Source: Candidatus Poribacteria bacterium (GTDB taxonomy: Bacteria > Poribacteria > WGA-4E > DTYX01). From it: a stretch of 9,712 bases of DNA. The DNA is taken from contig DTYX01001153.1 of NCBI GenBank assembly GCA_012961655.1, positions 1 to 9,712 of the forward strand, written 5' to 3'. Shown piece after piece: positions 1 through 6,772 of this stretch. Under the pieces are notes generated by a model. The model was given only the letters and a program-made list of their open reading frames with translations. It was not told where the DNA came from and searched no databases. The number at the start of each line of letters is the position of its first letter. The stretch's first letter is position 1. The translations under genes were made by a program, and so were the position numbers.

Positions 1-449
1 ACGGGGGCATCTTCCACCATCACGTCGCGACCGATGATAGCAAATTTCCCTTGGCTCCAGCCGACGACCGCGTTGTCCTTTAGGAAAAGCAGATTTCGTT
101 CGCCCACCTGGAAAATCGGCGCATCGGAGACCCATTCAGTTATATCGCCAACCGTTCCACCGAGAACTTTGATGGTAACTTGCCTGTCACCTGCGCCTTT
201 AACATATAGTTCGACAGAAATGGTCACATACGTATAGATGTTGCCATCTTCCCATCGAGATTGTGTGTCTAAAACCTTTCCAACGACGATAGAACTCGCC
301 TCTCTGGAAAGATTATCCAAACTCATTTTTACTACTAACGCATAGCCATTTTCAGTTCCAGCTTCATACAGCAATATCGAAACAAGCAGAGCGAATGCGA
401 AAATGAGATATGTCTTTTTAGTAACCTTAAAAACCGATGTTGAATACAT
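1..449 (-). CDS. Exported protein of unknown function, N-terminal part, cut by window edge
   Basis: I do not recognise a named family. Translation from the ATG at 449-447 gives 149 residues with no stop before base 1, so the C-terminus is missing. The start is firm: GAGGAGG lies a few bases upstream. Residues 1-12 are basic and polar (KVTKK), 13-28 are hydrophobic, and a cut near residues 30-37 would fit a signal peptide, so export across the inner membrane is likely. The mature part begins with LDNLSREASSIVVGKV, then a beta-rich stretch (IYTYVTISVELYVKG, VTIKVLGGTVG, VSDAPIFQVGE, LLFL). This 'surveillance of a secreted beta domain' pattern, with a GG and a GE-x-LLFL ending, resembles a domain I associate with the front of secreted metalloprotease-like or surface proteins; that is impression only. 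It follows the lipoprotein gene by 41 bases and is probably co-transcribed with it. Confidence 0.8.
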   Translation of the reverse strand, partial: MYSTSVFKVTKKTYLIFAFALLVSILLYEAGTENGYALVVKMSLDNLSREASSIVVGKVLDTQSRWEDGNIYTYVTISVELYVKGAGDRQVTIKVLGGTVGDITEWVSDAPIFQVGERNLLFLKDNAVVGWSQGKFAIIGRDVMVEDAP

Positions 450-490
450 TTTATTCCTCCTCAAATATAGTTTTAAAAAGCCGTCGCAGG

Positions 491-1105
491 TCAATCCCCA
501 ACGGCGCCTTGCAGCAATATATCTGCCTTGCTGCAATAGCCATGATTTTTGAATATATAACTATCGGTGAATCGAATCTTCGCTCCTAAAGCCTCTTCGA
601 TTCTTGGCTCTTCCTGTATATTCATTTCAGAATTGGGCTTTATATCTATAGTTCTATCGTTGTATCTCAAAAAGACAGTTCCGCTACCATCAAAATTGAT
701 AACGGTTAATGACTTACTGCTCCCAAAAGTGTCATCTGAATATCCGGGAAATTCATAGGGAAACTCTTCTACAGGAAAGATTTGCCCTCTTTCGCTTGCG
801 GCTAAATCCCCGGTTATTCCACGTTTAACTCCAAGAATCAGATTGAAGGGTTCATCCTTACTGAGATGAAAATCAGGCTCGGGTAGAATCCTCAAGACTT
901 TGGTGTTCTCATCAAACCAATAGTTGCCGGCAGGGTGAATATTTACAAAGGATTCAACGCCTTCGATATGCTCTGTTTCGGTTTCGTGTATATATTCGAG
1001 CATAATGTATTCATTTTGTACATCTTCCAGGTAAATAGGAAAATTTGGATCCAAACAACCAATTAACAGAGTGACGAAGGAGATACACAATAAAGTCGTT
1101 TTCAT
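491..1105 (-). CDS. Small predicted lipoprotein, function unknown
   Basis: The chosen ATG at 1105-1103 gives 204 residues and has GGGAGG seven bases upstream; an in-frame start at 1150 would add 15 residues ahead of the signal peptide and is less likely. The N-terminus is a lipoprotein signal: M1-K2, hydrophobic 5-15, and a lipobox LLIGC with the acylated cysteine at C17. The residue after the cysteine is leucine, not aspartate, which in diderm bacteria would favour outer-membrane sorting. The mature part is acidic with no transmembrane helix and shows alternating short beta-like stretches (NYWFDENTKVLRILPEP, SLTVINFDGSGTVFLRYNDRTIDI). GSGTVFLRYNDR resembles the end of a minor-pilin or GspH-type globular fold, but lipid anchoring argues against a pilin. 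There is another cysteine at 192. It probably starts a two-gene transcript with the exported protein downstream. Confidence 0.82.
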   Translation of the reverse strand: MKTTLLCISFVTLLIGCLDPNFPIYLEDVQNEYIMLEYIHETETEHIEGVESFVNIHPAGNYWFDENTKVLRILPEPDFHLSKDEPFNLILGVKRGITGDLAASERGQIFPVEEFPYEFPGYSDDTFGSSKSLTVINFDGSGTVFLRYNDRTIDIKPNSEMNIQEEPRIEEALGAKIRFTDSYIFKNHGYCSKADILLQGAVGD

Positions 1106-1150
1106 AATAGAACCTCCCGTTAATAATGTGTGAAGACAAAACAAACACAA

Positions 1151-1176
1151 ATTATATATTTAACCTAAAATGTCAA
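1151..1176 (-). promoter_or_regulatory. Candidate sigma-70 type promoter for the lipoprotein gene
   Basis: On the minus strand TTGACA (1176-1171) and TATAAT (1156-1151) both match the vegetative consensus exactly. The spacer is only 14 bases, against the usual 16-18, which would weaken it or mean that just one hexamer is used. It lies about 45 bases upstream of the lipoprotein ATG and just after the kinase fusion gene, where a new transcript would be expected. Confidence 0.45.
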
Positions 1177-1191
1177 GACTAATGTAGAAAT

Positions 1192-1206
1192 AGTTCAAAC
1201 TGAACT
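1192..1206 (-). other. Short perfect inverted repeat between two genes
   Basis: AGTTCA and TGAACT form a six-base stem around a three-base loop, 18 bases beyond the stop of the kinase fusion gene and 16 bases upstream of the candidate -35 box. No run of T follows, so it is a poor intrinsic terminator; it could be an operator or chance. Confidence 0.25.
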
Positions 1207-1224
1207 TTCTCCCCTAAGATCTCT

Positions 1225-3828
1225 TTATTCACCTCTATCGAAATCTCTCAAATATCCTTCCAACACCGCAATGTCAGCAGCAACTTTTATTCCTTTAGCT
1301 TCTCTTGGGTCTGCCATCGCCAACCCCAGTACTATTTTTCCTTGTGATGCCAGGGTTCTTACCATCTGATTTGGGAAACCGAGTTCGCCTTTGGGAGTTT
1401 TATATTCGCCTGTGATTGGGTCGAGAGCTTTGGTATGAGCAAGGTCGAGACCGTAAAAGAGGTCATTGTTTGTCAAACAGAATACGCCGATGTTATCTTC
1501 GCCATAATCGACGGTGTTCGCGCTTTCTAAATGCGTTTCCAGGCTATCAATTACTCTGTTGTTAGAGTCTCGTATCAACGGAGCGTAAGGCTTTTCGCGT
1601 TTCGTCGTCGGAAGTGTCATTGCGCTGTTGCCTACGGCTTGATGAATCATAATTGATTTCCACACGGTCTGAGGTCTAATCGCCGGCTGCGCGCTCCAGA
1701 TAACTATAACATCGCCATCGAAATCTTGCAATTTCGATTTTGCTTGATATACCGCATCTCCTGTGCCCTTTGCCTCTCGCTGGATGACGTATTCGACATC
1801 GTAGTGTTTTGATAATGTGGCCTGAATAGCAGATTCACCTTCTGGACTGACAACGATTATAGGTTTTTCTAGATTGGGAATTGAGCAGACGATATCCAGG
1901 ACATGTACTATCGCTGGTTTGCCCGCAATTTTGACCAACGGTTTCGGAGTTTCCAGACCGCTTTCCTGCGCTCGTTGGCCCTTGCCGGCGGCGACTATTA
2001 TCGGTTTTATCGGTCGGATAGGTTGAAAATTCGATTCGTCCATTAGCAGTAAATCGCTGGCTAAGTTTATGATTTTCCGCTCATTCGCTTCCCAGCTTTT
2101 CCAATCGTTTGTTTGATTAATCAAAATCTGGCGCACTGATTCCCGGATTGGACAGCGACAATATCTCCGCTTCCTGTTCGCACTGGGATTTGATTCGGGT
2201 ACAACTGATGAGCCGATAGGCACGGTCATAACACCGTCGCCGGGCGTGGAGATGAGGATGGAGTTTTCTTTCAATCCGCTTCGTCCTTGTGGGGCGTAAT
2301 ACTCTTTTTCGACCGTTTCTATCAATTCAGAGACACCTTCATCTTCGACGAGAACAAGCACATTGCCTCCAAATCCGCCGCCCATGACCCTAGCCCCGTA
2401 GACTCCGGAGCTACGTTTGGCGATATCCACTACTCTGTCAATATCGTCGGTGCTGATTTCGTAGAGGTCGCGCAAGCTGTCGTGAGTTTCATACATCAAC
2501 TGTCCGACTTGCTTCATAAATTCGGATTCTAACGCTTTGCCCTTCGCTTCTGCCGCTGATTTCAGTAACTCCGCCGCCTTCAAAACGCGCCTTATTTCTC
2601 CCAGATGATGTGCGGCTCTATCTCGAATTTTCAGCCTTGCTGACTCGCCGCGAACCTCGAAGAGCGCAGGATATAAACCTTTCGCTTCGGCGTATAACGT
2701 TGGAAAACGATTTTTGACTTCATTAAGCATCATCGTTTCCGACAACGAGTTAATAACCCGATTTATCACTTTGCTGTTTTTTTCAATCAATTCGACATCG
2801 CCCGTTTCTATTGCGCCAAGCACTCGATTCCAGGATTCACCTAATGATGGATTTTCAGCAACGATGTCCTCAAGCAGTATCGGTATGAGGAGTCGAGAGA
2901 CAATCGACCTTTCGTTGTATTCGCTCATCACCTTGCTGCCTTTGTCCGCAGGCTGAGTGTAGAATGTAATCCATCTATATCCTTCGGCGGGCGTGTGAAT
3001 TGGTTGCACATCGAAAGGGTCAAAAGTTATCAGCAAGGCTTTGGATAATTCGGCGAAACAGATAGTGGCGTGGTCCATTTTGCCTCCGCGCGTGCCGACG
3101 TACCATTCCGCTCTTGAAGAAGAATCCGCAATTTCATCTTTGTCTATCGGCAGATTGTTCGCCAGTCTTAATCCCACGCCGGTGAGAACTACCAGAGCGG
3201 ATGATGACGAAGCGCCGCCAGCGGCGGGAATCGTCGAGTCGATTAAAATATCCATCCCCTTTAGGTTCATTGTGGGATACATATTTTGCAGATAAAAGGC
3301 GGATGCTTTGATGTAGTTGTCCCAACTGGTTTCAGGAACGCCGAGGTTATTGAGATACTCCAACCAGCATTCGTCCCGATTTCGATTTCGGCTATCTTTG
3401 GGAAACTCGCCGATACAAAATTCTTTCGGTTCAAATCCTTCGGCGGTCGTCGCCGCTCTTATACAATCGTCATCTCTCATTCGCATCGCCATGAGCATAT
3501 CGTATTCTCGGCTGCCAAATGGCAGAACGCGCGTCCGAAAATATTTGATGTAGTCGATATGCTCTCCGATGATGTTGATTCTGGCTGGCGCCCTAATTAT
3601 AATTATCGCCCCATCGCCGTAAATTTCCCGAAATTTCGCGACCAGTTTCAAGTATTGATGTATCTGCTGGTTCACAATTTGAGGGGAAGCGCCGTAAATT
3701 TTTTGCATCCATTTGACAATATTGGACGCTGCGGTTTTTTGTGGTTGAGCGTCTTCCCCGATGAGTCCCCTTGCAGTGATTAAATTATCGATAAGTATGC
3801 TGGTATCCCGGTTAATCTGAGACTTCAT
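1225..3828 (-). CDS. Fused galactokinase-type GHMP sugar kinase and GlmU-like nucleotidyltransferase
   Basis: The ATG at 3828-3826 is preceded by GGAGGACTA and gives 867 residues; an in-frame start at 3861 has no such site. Residues about 70-535 are a GHMP kinase of galactokinase type. Motif 1 is APARINIIGEHIDY (80-93), which keeps R83, E89, H90 and D92, equivalent to the galactose-contacting residues of E. coli GalK. Motif 2 is PAAGGASSSSA (201-211), the phosphate loop. GGKMDH (248-253) carries the catalytic aspartate D252, and motif 3 is GARVMGGGFGGN (478-489). A basic, polar linker (about 536-605, with RKRRYCRC) leads to a nucleotidyltransferase domain (607-860) with VAAGKGQR (612-619), TPKPL (627-631), AGKP (635-638) and GTGDA (688-692). 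The layout suggests sugar to sugar-1-phosphate to NDP-sugar in one cytoplasmic protein, in the opposite domain order to fucokinase/GDP-fucose pyrophosphorylase. The substrate cannot be assigned. Where GlmU has YGDVPL this domain reads WSAQPA, and the usual GVNN is GIKV, so both metal ligands seem lost. The second activity is therefore uncertain. Confidence 0.88.
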   Translation of the reverse strand: MKSQINRDTSILIDNLITARGLIGEDAQPQKTAASNIVKWMQKIYGASPQIVNQQIHQYLKLVAKFREIYGDGAIIIIRAPARINIIGEHIDYIKYFRTRVLPFGSREYDMLMAMRMRDDDCIRAATTAEGFEPKEFCIGEFPKDSRNRNRDECWLEYLNNLGVPETSWDNYIKASAFYLQNMYPTMNLKGMDILIDSTIPAAGGASSSSALVVLTGVGLRLANNLPIDKDEIADSSSRAEWYVGTRGGKMDHATICFAELSKALLITFDPFDVQPIHTPAEGYRWITFYTQPADKGSKVMSEYNERSIVSRLLIPILLEDIVAENPSLGESWNRVLGAIETGDVELIEKNSKVINRVINSLSETMMLNEVKNRFPTLYAEAKGLYPALFEVRGESARLKIRDRAAHHLGEIRRVLKAAELLKSAAEAKGKALESEFMKQVGQLMYETHDSLRDLYEISTDDIDRVVDIAKRSSGVYGARVMGGGFGGNVLVLVEDEGVSELIETVEKEYYAPQGRSGLKENSILISTPGDGVMTVPIGSSVVPESNPSANRKRRYCRCPIRESVRQILINQTNDWKSWEANERKIINLASDLLLMDESNFQPIRPIKPIIVAAGKGQRAQESGLETPKPLVKIAGKPAIVHVLDIVCSIPNLEKPIIVVSPEGESAIQATLSKHYDVEYVIQREAKGTGDAVYQAKSKLQDFDGDVIVIWSAQPAIRPQTVWKSIMIHQAVGNSAMTLPTTKREKPYAPLIRDSNNRVIDSLETHLESANTVDYGEDNIGVFCLTNNDLFYGLDLAHTKALDPITGEYKTPKGELGFPNQMVRTLASQGKIVLGLAMADPREAKGIKVAADIAVLEGYLRDFDRGE

Positions 3829-3986
3829 TAGTCCTCCATGAACTCTTCTCGGTAAGACCACGTAACGCTGAGTTGATTATAATACCGATAGATATGGCGT
3901 TTCCGAGAGGGTGACAGAATAGATTTTATCGCCTCCGAAATTTGGTAATCCATACTGAGGAAAGTATATCCACTCCATGTTTGCCA
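3829..3986 (-). other. Gene-poor stretch downstream of the glycosyltransferase remnant
   Basis: These bases separate the glycosyltransferase remnant from the kinase fusion. One frame reads for 36 codons from an ATG at 3987 to a TAA at 3877, with a protein-like run (EWIYFPQYGLPNFGGDKIYS). Its ATG overlaps the stop of the remnant as TAATG. It may be further debris or a tiny coupled reading frame; I recognise nothing in it. A TATAAT at 3881-3876 lies 47 bases ahead of the fusion's ATG but has no -35 partner at the right distance. Confidence 0.35.
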
Positions 3987-4324
3987 TTACCAGCGCTGAT
4001 TCCCCATCTCTTGTCCGAGCAAAAATTGATAAGGAATATTATTTGATTTCGCCAATTGCGCCAGATGCACATCGTTGATGGGTGAGTTCTTGATAGCTTC
4101 ATGGCCACCTACGGTTCGATAGCTTTCAGCGTTCACTAAAATAAATCCCCCACTTGACTTCTCGCTGGGACGATAATCGAAATCTTGGGAGAGTTAGGAA
4201 TATCAACCGGATATTCTAAATTGAGAGTAAATTTTTTCCGCATGATAATTTCTGAAATAATGATTCGCGCCCAAACCAATAGTATCAACGCCATAAAAAC
4301 TATCGCCACAATCTCTATAAGCAT
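3987..4324 (-). pseudogene. Collapsed family 2 glycosyltransferase (internal deletion, frame change)
   Basis: Two pieces of one protein family lie in different frames with nothing between them. From the ATG at 4324-4322, residues 1-54 give an N-terminal transmembrane helix (about 3-25) and then PKISIIVPAR, the entry strand of a GT-A fold where family members continue with NE. That frame stops at 4138-4136. In another frame, from about 4157 to a TAA at 3989-3987, comes GGFILVNAESYRTVGGHEAI, then NDVHLAQLAKSNNI and FLLGQEM. This is the late part of the catalytic domain of membrane-anchored GT2 enzymes, usually followed by a VRMY-like motif and C-terminal helices. About 150-180 residues, including the DxD nucleotide-sugar motif, are missing (family knowledge). 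The junction falls near 4157-4162. No intact enzyme can be made. It sits between the 112-residue gene and the sugar-activating fusion, so it may once have used that pathway's product. Confidence 0.75.
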
Positions 4325-4353
4325 CGTTATCCCTTTCTACAGAGTCACCACTA

Positions 4354-4692
4354 TTATTCATTTATTTCCTCTTGCCAAGGAACCTTTGAAAGATGCCACC
4401 ACCAGTGCGTTGCGGGCATCTTTACACTTTTTTGAAAATGAGCTACCTCTTTTGGGGAGAATTCCTTTCTAAAGATTTCGAACTCTTCTTTAAAGATTAA
4501 GTCTAGCCGCATAATCTCAGCTAGTATGTGGATTGGGATAATGTCATACGCTTTTATTAAATATTCTTCAATTTTATCCCGGACAGATAGCAATTCCACT
4601 GCCTCTATGCCGAGTTCTCCCCGAGATAGAAGATATCCTTCATATTTGCTTACGAGTTTTTCTAATTCTTTCGTATTCATCAGACTTGCCAC
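4354..4692 (-). CDS. Small helical protein of unknown function ending in a tryptophan cluster
   Basis: I do not recognise the family. A GTG at 4692-4690 has AAGGA just upstream and gives 112 residues; an ATG at 4680 would give 108 but has no ribosome-binding site at a useful distance, so GTG is preferred. The protein is charged and mostly helical (KELEKLVSKYEGYLLSRGEL, VRDKIEEYLIKAYD, KEEFEIFRKEF), with no signal peptide or clear membrane helix. Near the end is MPATHWWWHLSKVPW, with three consecutive tryptophans at 97-99 flanked by histidines. Short cytoplasmic proteins with a terminal P-x-x-x-WWW motif occur in accessory regions of cyanobacteria and other phyla, usually unannotated. It lies between metG and the broken glycosyltransferase with 29 bases to the latter. 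Unlike its neighbours downstream, it shows no damage. Confidence 0.68.
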   Translation of the reverse strand: MASLMNTKELEKLVSKYEGYLLSRGELGIEAVELLSVRDKIEEYLIKAYDIIPIHILAEIMRLDLIFKEEFEIFRKEFSPKEVAHFQKSVKMPATHWWWHLSKVPWQEEINE

Positions 4693-4743
4693 TTTTCCTT
4701 AGAGAACCGTCATAAGGATGGCGGAACAGAAGCTTTTTAGCCT

Positions 4744-4807
4744 ATCATACCTTCCAACCTTCCATTCCTCCAATTTTTATTTTCACGTTTCACGCATCAC
4801 GTTTCAC
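4744..4807. repeat. Low-complexity and short tandem repeats after metG
   Basis: On the plus strand TCACGTTTCAC occurs twice (4783-4793 and 4797-4807) separated by GCA, a 14-base period, just beyond the metG stop. Next to it, at 4751-4772, is a CCTTCCAACCTTCCATTCCTCC run built on a CTTCC unit. The minus strand of this segment has a weak promoter-like pair, TTGGAG (4773-4768) and TATGAT (4749-4744), with an 18-base spacer, which could serve the 112-residue gene. No stem with a T run follows metG. Confidence 0.55.
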
Positions 4808-4814
4808 TTAAAAA

Positions 4815-6722
4815 TCATCTCACCCTTGCGCCCAATGGCACGTCTTTATCGGGCGCCACCACTACAATATCATTTTTACTCACCGCCGCCAATAGCATGC
4901 CGTAGGAATCGACGCCGCGGATTTTGGCGGGTTGTAGGTTGGCGACTAAAACGATTTTTTTGCCTATGAGGTCATCGGGCTCGTAATGTTCGGCTATTCC
5001 AGCGACTATCTGTCTTTCTTCGTTATGTCCGACATCGACTTGTAGTCTGAGGAGTTTATCTGCGCCTTTAATCTTTTCCGCGGAGAGCACTTCTGCCACG
5101 CGCAGGTCAACTTTTCTAAAATCGTCCATCGTGATGAAGTTATCCGCATCGGTTTCTTTTTTCGGGGCCGGTTTTTCCCCCGTTTCGACCTGAATGCGTG
5201 GGAATATCGGTTTAGGTTCGCCGAGAGTTATACCCGACGGCAATCCTCCCCACGTTTTCAAGCTATCGAGATTTTCCTTTTCGGAAAAGTCATCGCTCAA
5301 TCCCATCTGACGGCGGATTTCATTCGCGGACTCCGGCATAAATGGCGATATCAATAGGGCGATAAAACGCAAGGTTTCAAGGCAGTTATACAGCACTGTG
5401 CCTAAACGTTCCGCGTTGTCTTCCTTAGCTAATTGCCACGGCGCGGTCTCGTCGATGTACTTATTGCCGCGGCGCACCAGTTCAAAGATTGCTTCCAGCG
5501 CGTTGTTGAACGCCAAACGATTCGTGCAGTCATCTACTTTTGCGGGCAAGCTCAAAGCCAACTCTATCAAGTCTGTATCGGGTTCTCCCTCCTGTTCGGC
5601 GGGCTTCGGGATTTTACCGTCAAAATTGCGCTTTGCCAAACTGAGAGTGCGGTTCAGAAGATTGCCCAAATCGTTCGCTAAATCGGCGTTATAGCGGGCG
5701 ACAAACCTCTGCCAGGAGAAATCTCCATCGCTGCCGAATGGCACTTCGCGCAGCAGGAAATATCGTATCGGGTCGGCGCCATATTCTCTAACAGCGGCTG
5801 TGGGGTCAATATAAATCCCCCTTGATTTGCTCATCCTTTCGCCTTCCAGGTGAACCCATCCGTGGACAAAAACGCTTTTCGGCAATGGCAACCCCACTGA
5901 CATTAGCATCGCCGGCCAATAAATACAGTGAAACCGCGCTATATCTTTGCCGATGATATGCACATCCGCAGGCCAATAGCGTTCAAATTTCTCTTTTTCG
6001 TCAATATAGCCAATGCCCGAAAGGTAGTTTACCAGAGCGTCGAACCAAACATAGATTCTCTGATTCGGGTCAAGCGGGGTTGGGATGCCCCATTTCGTCG
6101 AAGCTCGTGATATGCTAAAATCCCTCAGACCCATGTTGATAAAGCTGAGCATTTCGTTGCGGCGAATCTGCGGTTGAATAAAATCAGGATTTTTCTCAAT
6201 ATATTGGAGTAATTTATCTTGATATTTGGACAGCCTAAAGAAGTAGTTCTCTTCTTCGACCCATTCCGGCTCGGAGTTATGTATCGGACATTTTTTGTCT
6301 TCCGTCAACTCATCTTCGATGTAAAAGGCTTCACATGAAACACAATACCAACCTTTATAGAAATCCTTGTAGATATCGCCATTGTCATAAGCGCGTTGAA
6401 AAAAATCCTGGCTGGTGCGGATATGTCGCTCGTAAGTCGTGCGAATAAAATAATCATAAGAGATATTCAGCGCCCGCCAAATCTCCTGCATGCCTGTCAC
6501 TATCTGGTCGCAATACGTTTGTGGGTCAATGTTTAACTCGCGCGTTTTGCGCTCGACATTGAGCGAATTCTCATCGCTTCCTGTGAGAAAAAAGACATCG
6601 TAATCAGCTAAACGCTTATATCGAGCCAGCGCGTCCGTCCCGATAAGCTCAAAAGAATTTCCAAGATGTGGCAACTGATGCACATAAGGTATAGAGCTAG
6701 TTAGGTAAAACTTTTCTTTCAT
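4815..6722 (-). CDS. metG: Methionyl-tRNA synthetase with C-terminal tRNA-binding domain
   Basis: It charges tRNA(Met) with methionine using ATP in the cytoplasm. The ATG at 6722-6720 has GGGAG six bases upstream and gives 635 residues; an in-frame start at 6773 would run through the upstream palindrome. The class I catalytic core starts FYLTSSIPYVHQLPHLGNS, with the HIGH motif as HLGN at 19-22. The zinc knuckle is YCVSC (C127, C130) and CPIH (C145, H148), the Thermus thermophilus arrangement. The KMSKS loop is ERMSKS at 295-300. The anticodon-binding helical domain covers about 335-500 (NADLANDLGNLLNR, ETAPWQLAK). After a linker rich in K, P and E, residues 529-635 form the EMAP/Arc1p-like domain (FRKVDLRVAEV, ANLQPAKIRGVDSYGM) typical of dimeric bacterial enzymes. 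It follows ricT by 34 bases and is probably co-transcribed. The variants HLGN and RMSKS still fit an active enzyme. Confidence 0.97.
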   Translation of the reverse strand: MKEKFYLTSSIPYVHQLPHLGNSFELIGTDALARYKRLADYDVFFLTGSDENSLNVERKTRELNIDPQTYCDQIVTGMQEIWRALNISYDYFIRTTYERHIRTSQDFFQRAYDNGDIYKDFYKGWYCVSCEAFYIEDELTEDKKCPIHNSEPEWVEEENYFFRLSKYQDKLLQYIEKNPDFIQPQIRRNEMLSFINMGLRDFSISRASTKWGIPTPLDPNQRIYVWFDALVNYLSGIGYIDEKEKFERYWPADVHIIGKDIARFHCIYWPAMLMSVGLPLPKSVFVHGWVHLEGERMSKSRGIYIDPTAAVREYGADPIRYFLLREVPFGSDGDFSWQRFVARYNADLANDLGNLLNRTLSLAKRNFDGKIPKPAEQEGEPDTDLIELALSLPAKVDDCTNRLAFNNALEAIFELVRRGNKYIDETAPWQLAKEDNAERLGTVLYNCLETLRFIALLISPFMPESANEIRRQMGLSDDFSEKENLDSLKTWGGLPSGITLGEPKPIFPRIQVETGEKPAPKKETDADNFITMDDFRKVDLRVAEVLSAEKIKGADKLLRLQVDVGHNEERQIVAGIAEHYEPDDLIGKKIVLVANLQPAKIRGVDSYGMLLAAVSKNDIVVVAPDKDVPLGARVR

Positions 6723-6745
6723 CTTTGTCTCCCAAATATAATTAT

Positions 6746-6772
6746 GTAGGTCGAGTTCAGAAACTCGACCCA
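6746..6772. repeat. GGTCGAG palindrome at the ricT-metG junction
   Basis: GGTCGAGTT (6749-6757) and AACTCGACC (6762-6770) are perfect nine-base arms around CAGA. It overlaps the 3' end of ricT, whose last codons are read through one arm and whose TGA (6759-6757) lies at the loop. TGTAGGTCGAG (6745-6755) recurs at 9627-9637 in the larger repeat at the right end of the window, which marks a dispersed family. A hairpin here could also act on the ricT-metG message, but no T run follows it. Confidence 0.7.

Noticed and set aside
34..237. Plus-strand open frame at the left edge
   Set aside because: Antisense to the exported protein, which has a strong ribosome-binding site and signal peptide.
3286..3783. 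Open frame of 165 codons on the plus strand
   Set aside because: It lies antisense to the conserved GHMP kinase domain; its length follows from the codon use of the real gene.
1225..3828. Two separate genes mistaken for one
   Set aside because: The frame is continuous through the linker, no second ribosome-binding site plus start was seen near 2020-2200, and both halves keep their motifs in one frame.
3926..4108. Open frame of 60 codons on the minus strand inside the glycosyltransferase remnant
   Set aside because: It is out of frame with the recognisable glycosyltransferase piece over the same bases and has no family-like sequence.
4783..4807. Possible CRISPR-like array
   Set aside because: Only two copies of an 11-base word with a three-base gap; too short and too few for repeat-spacer structure.
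4815..6722. Inactive methionyl-tRNA synthetase because of HLGN and RMSKS
   Set aside because: Both positions tolerate such variants in class I synthetases, and the zinc ligands and other core motifs are intact.
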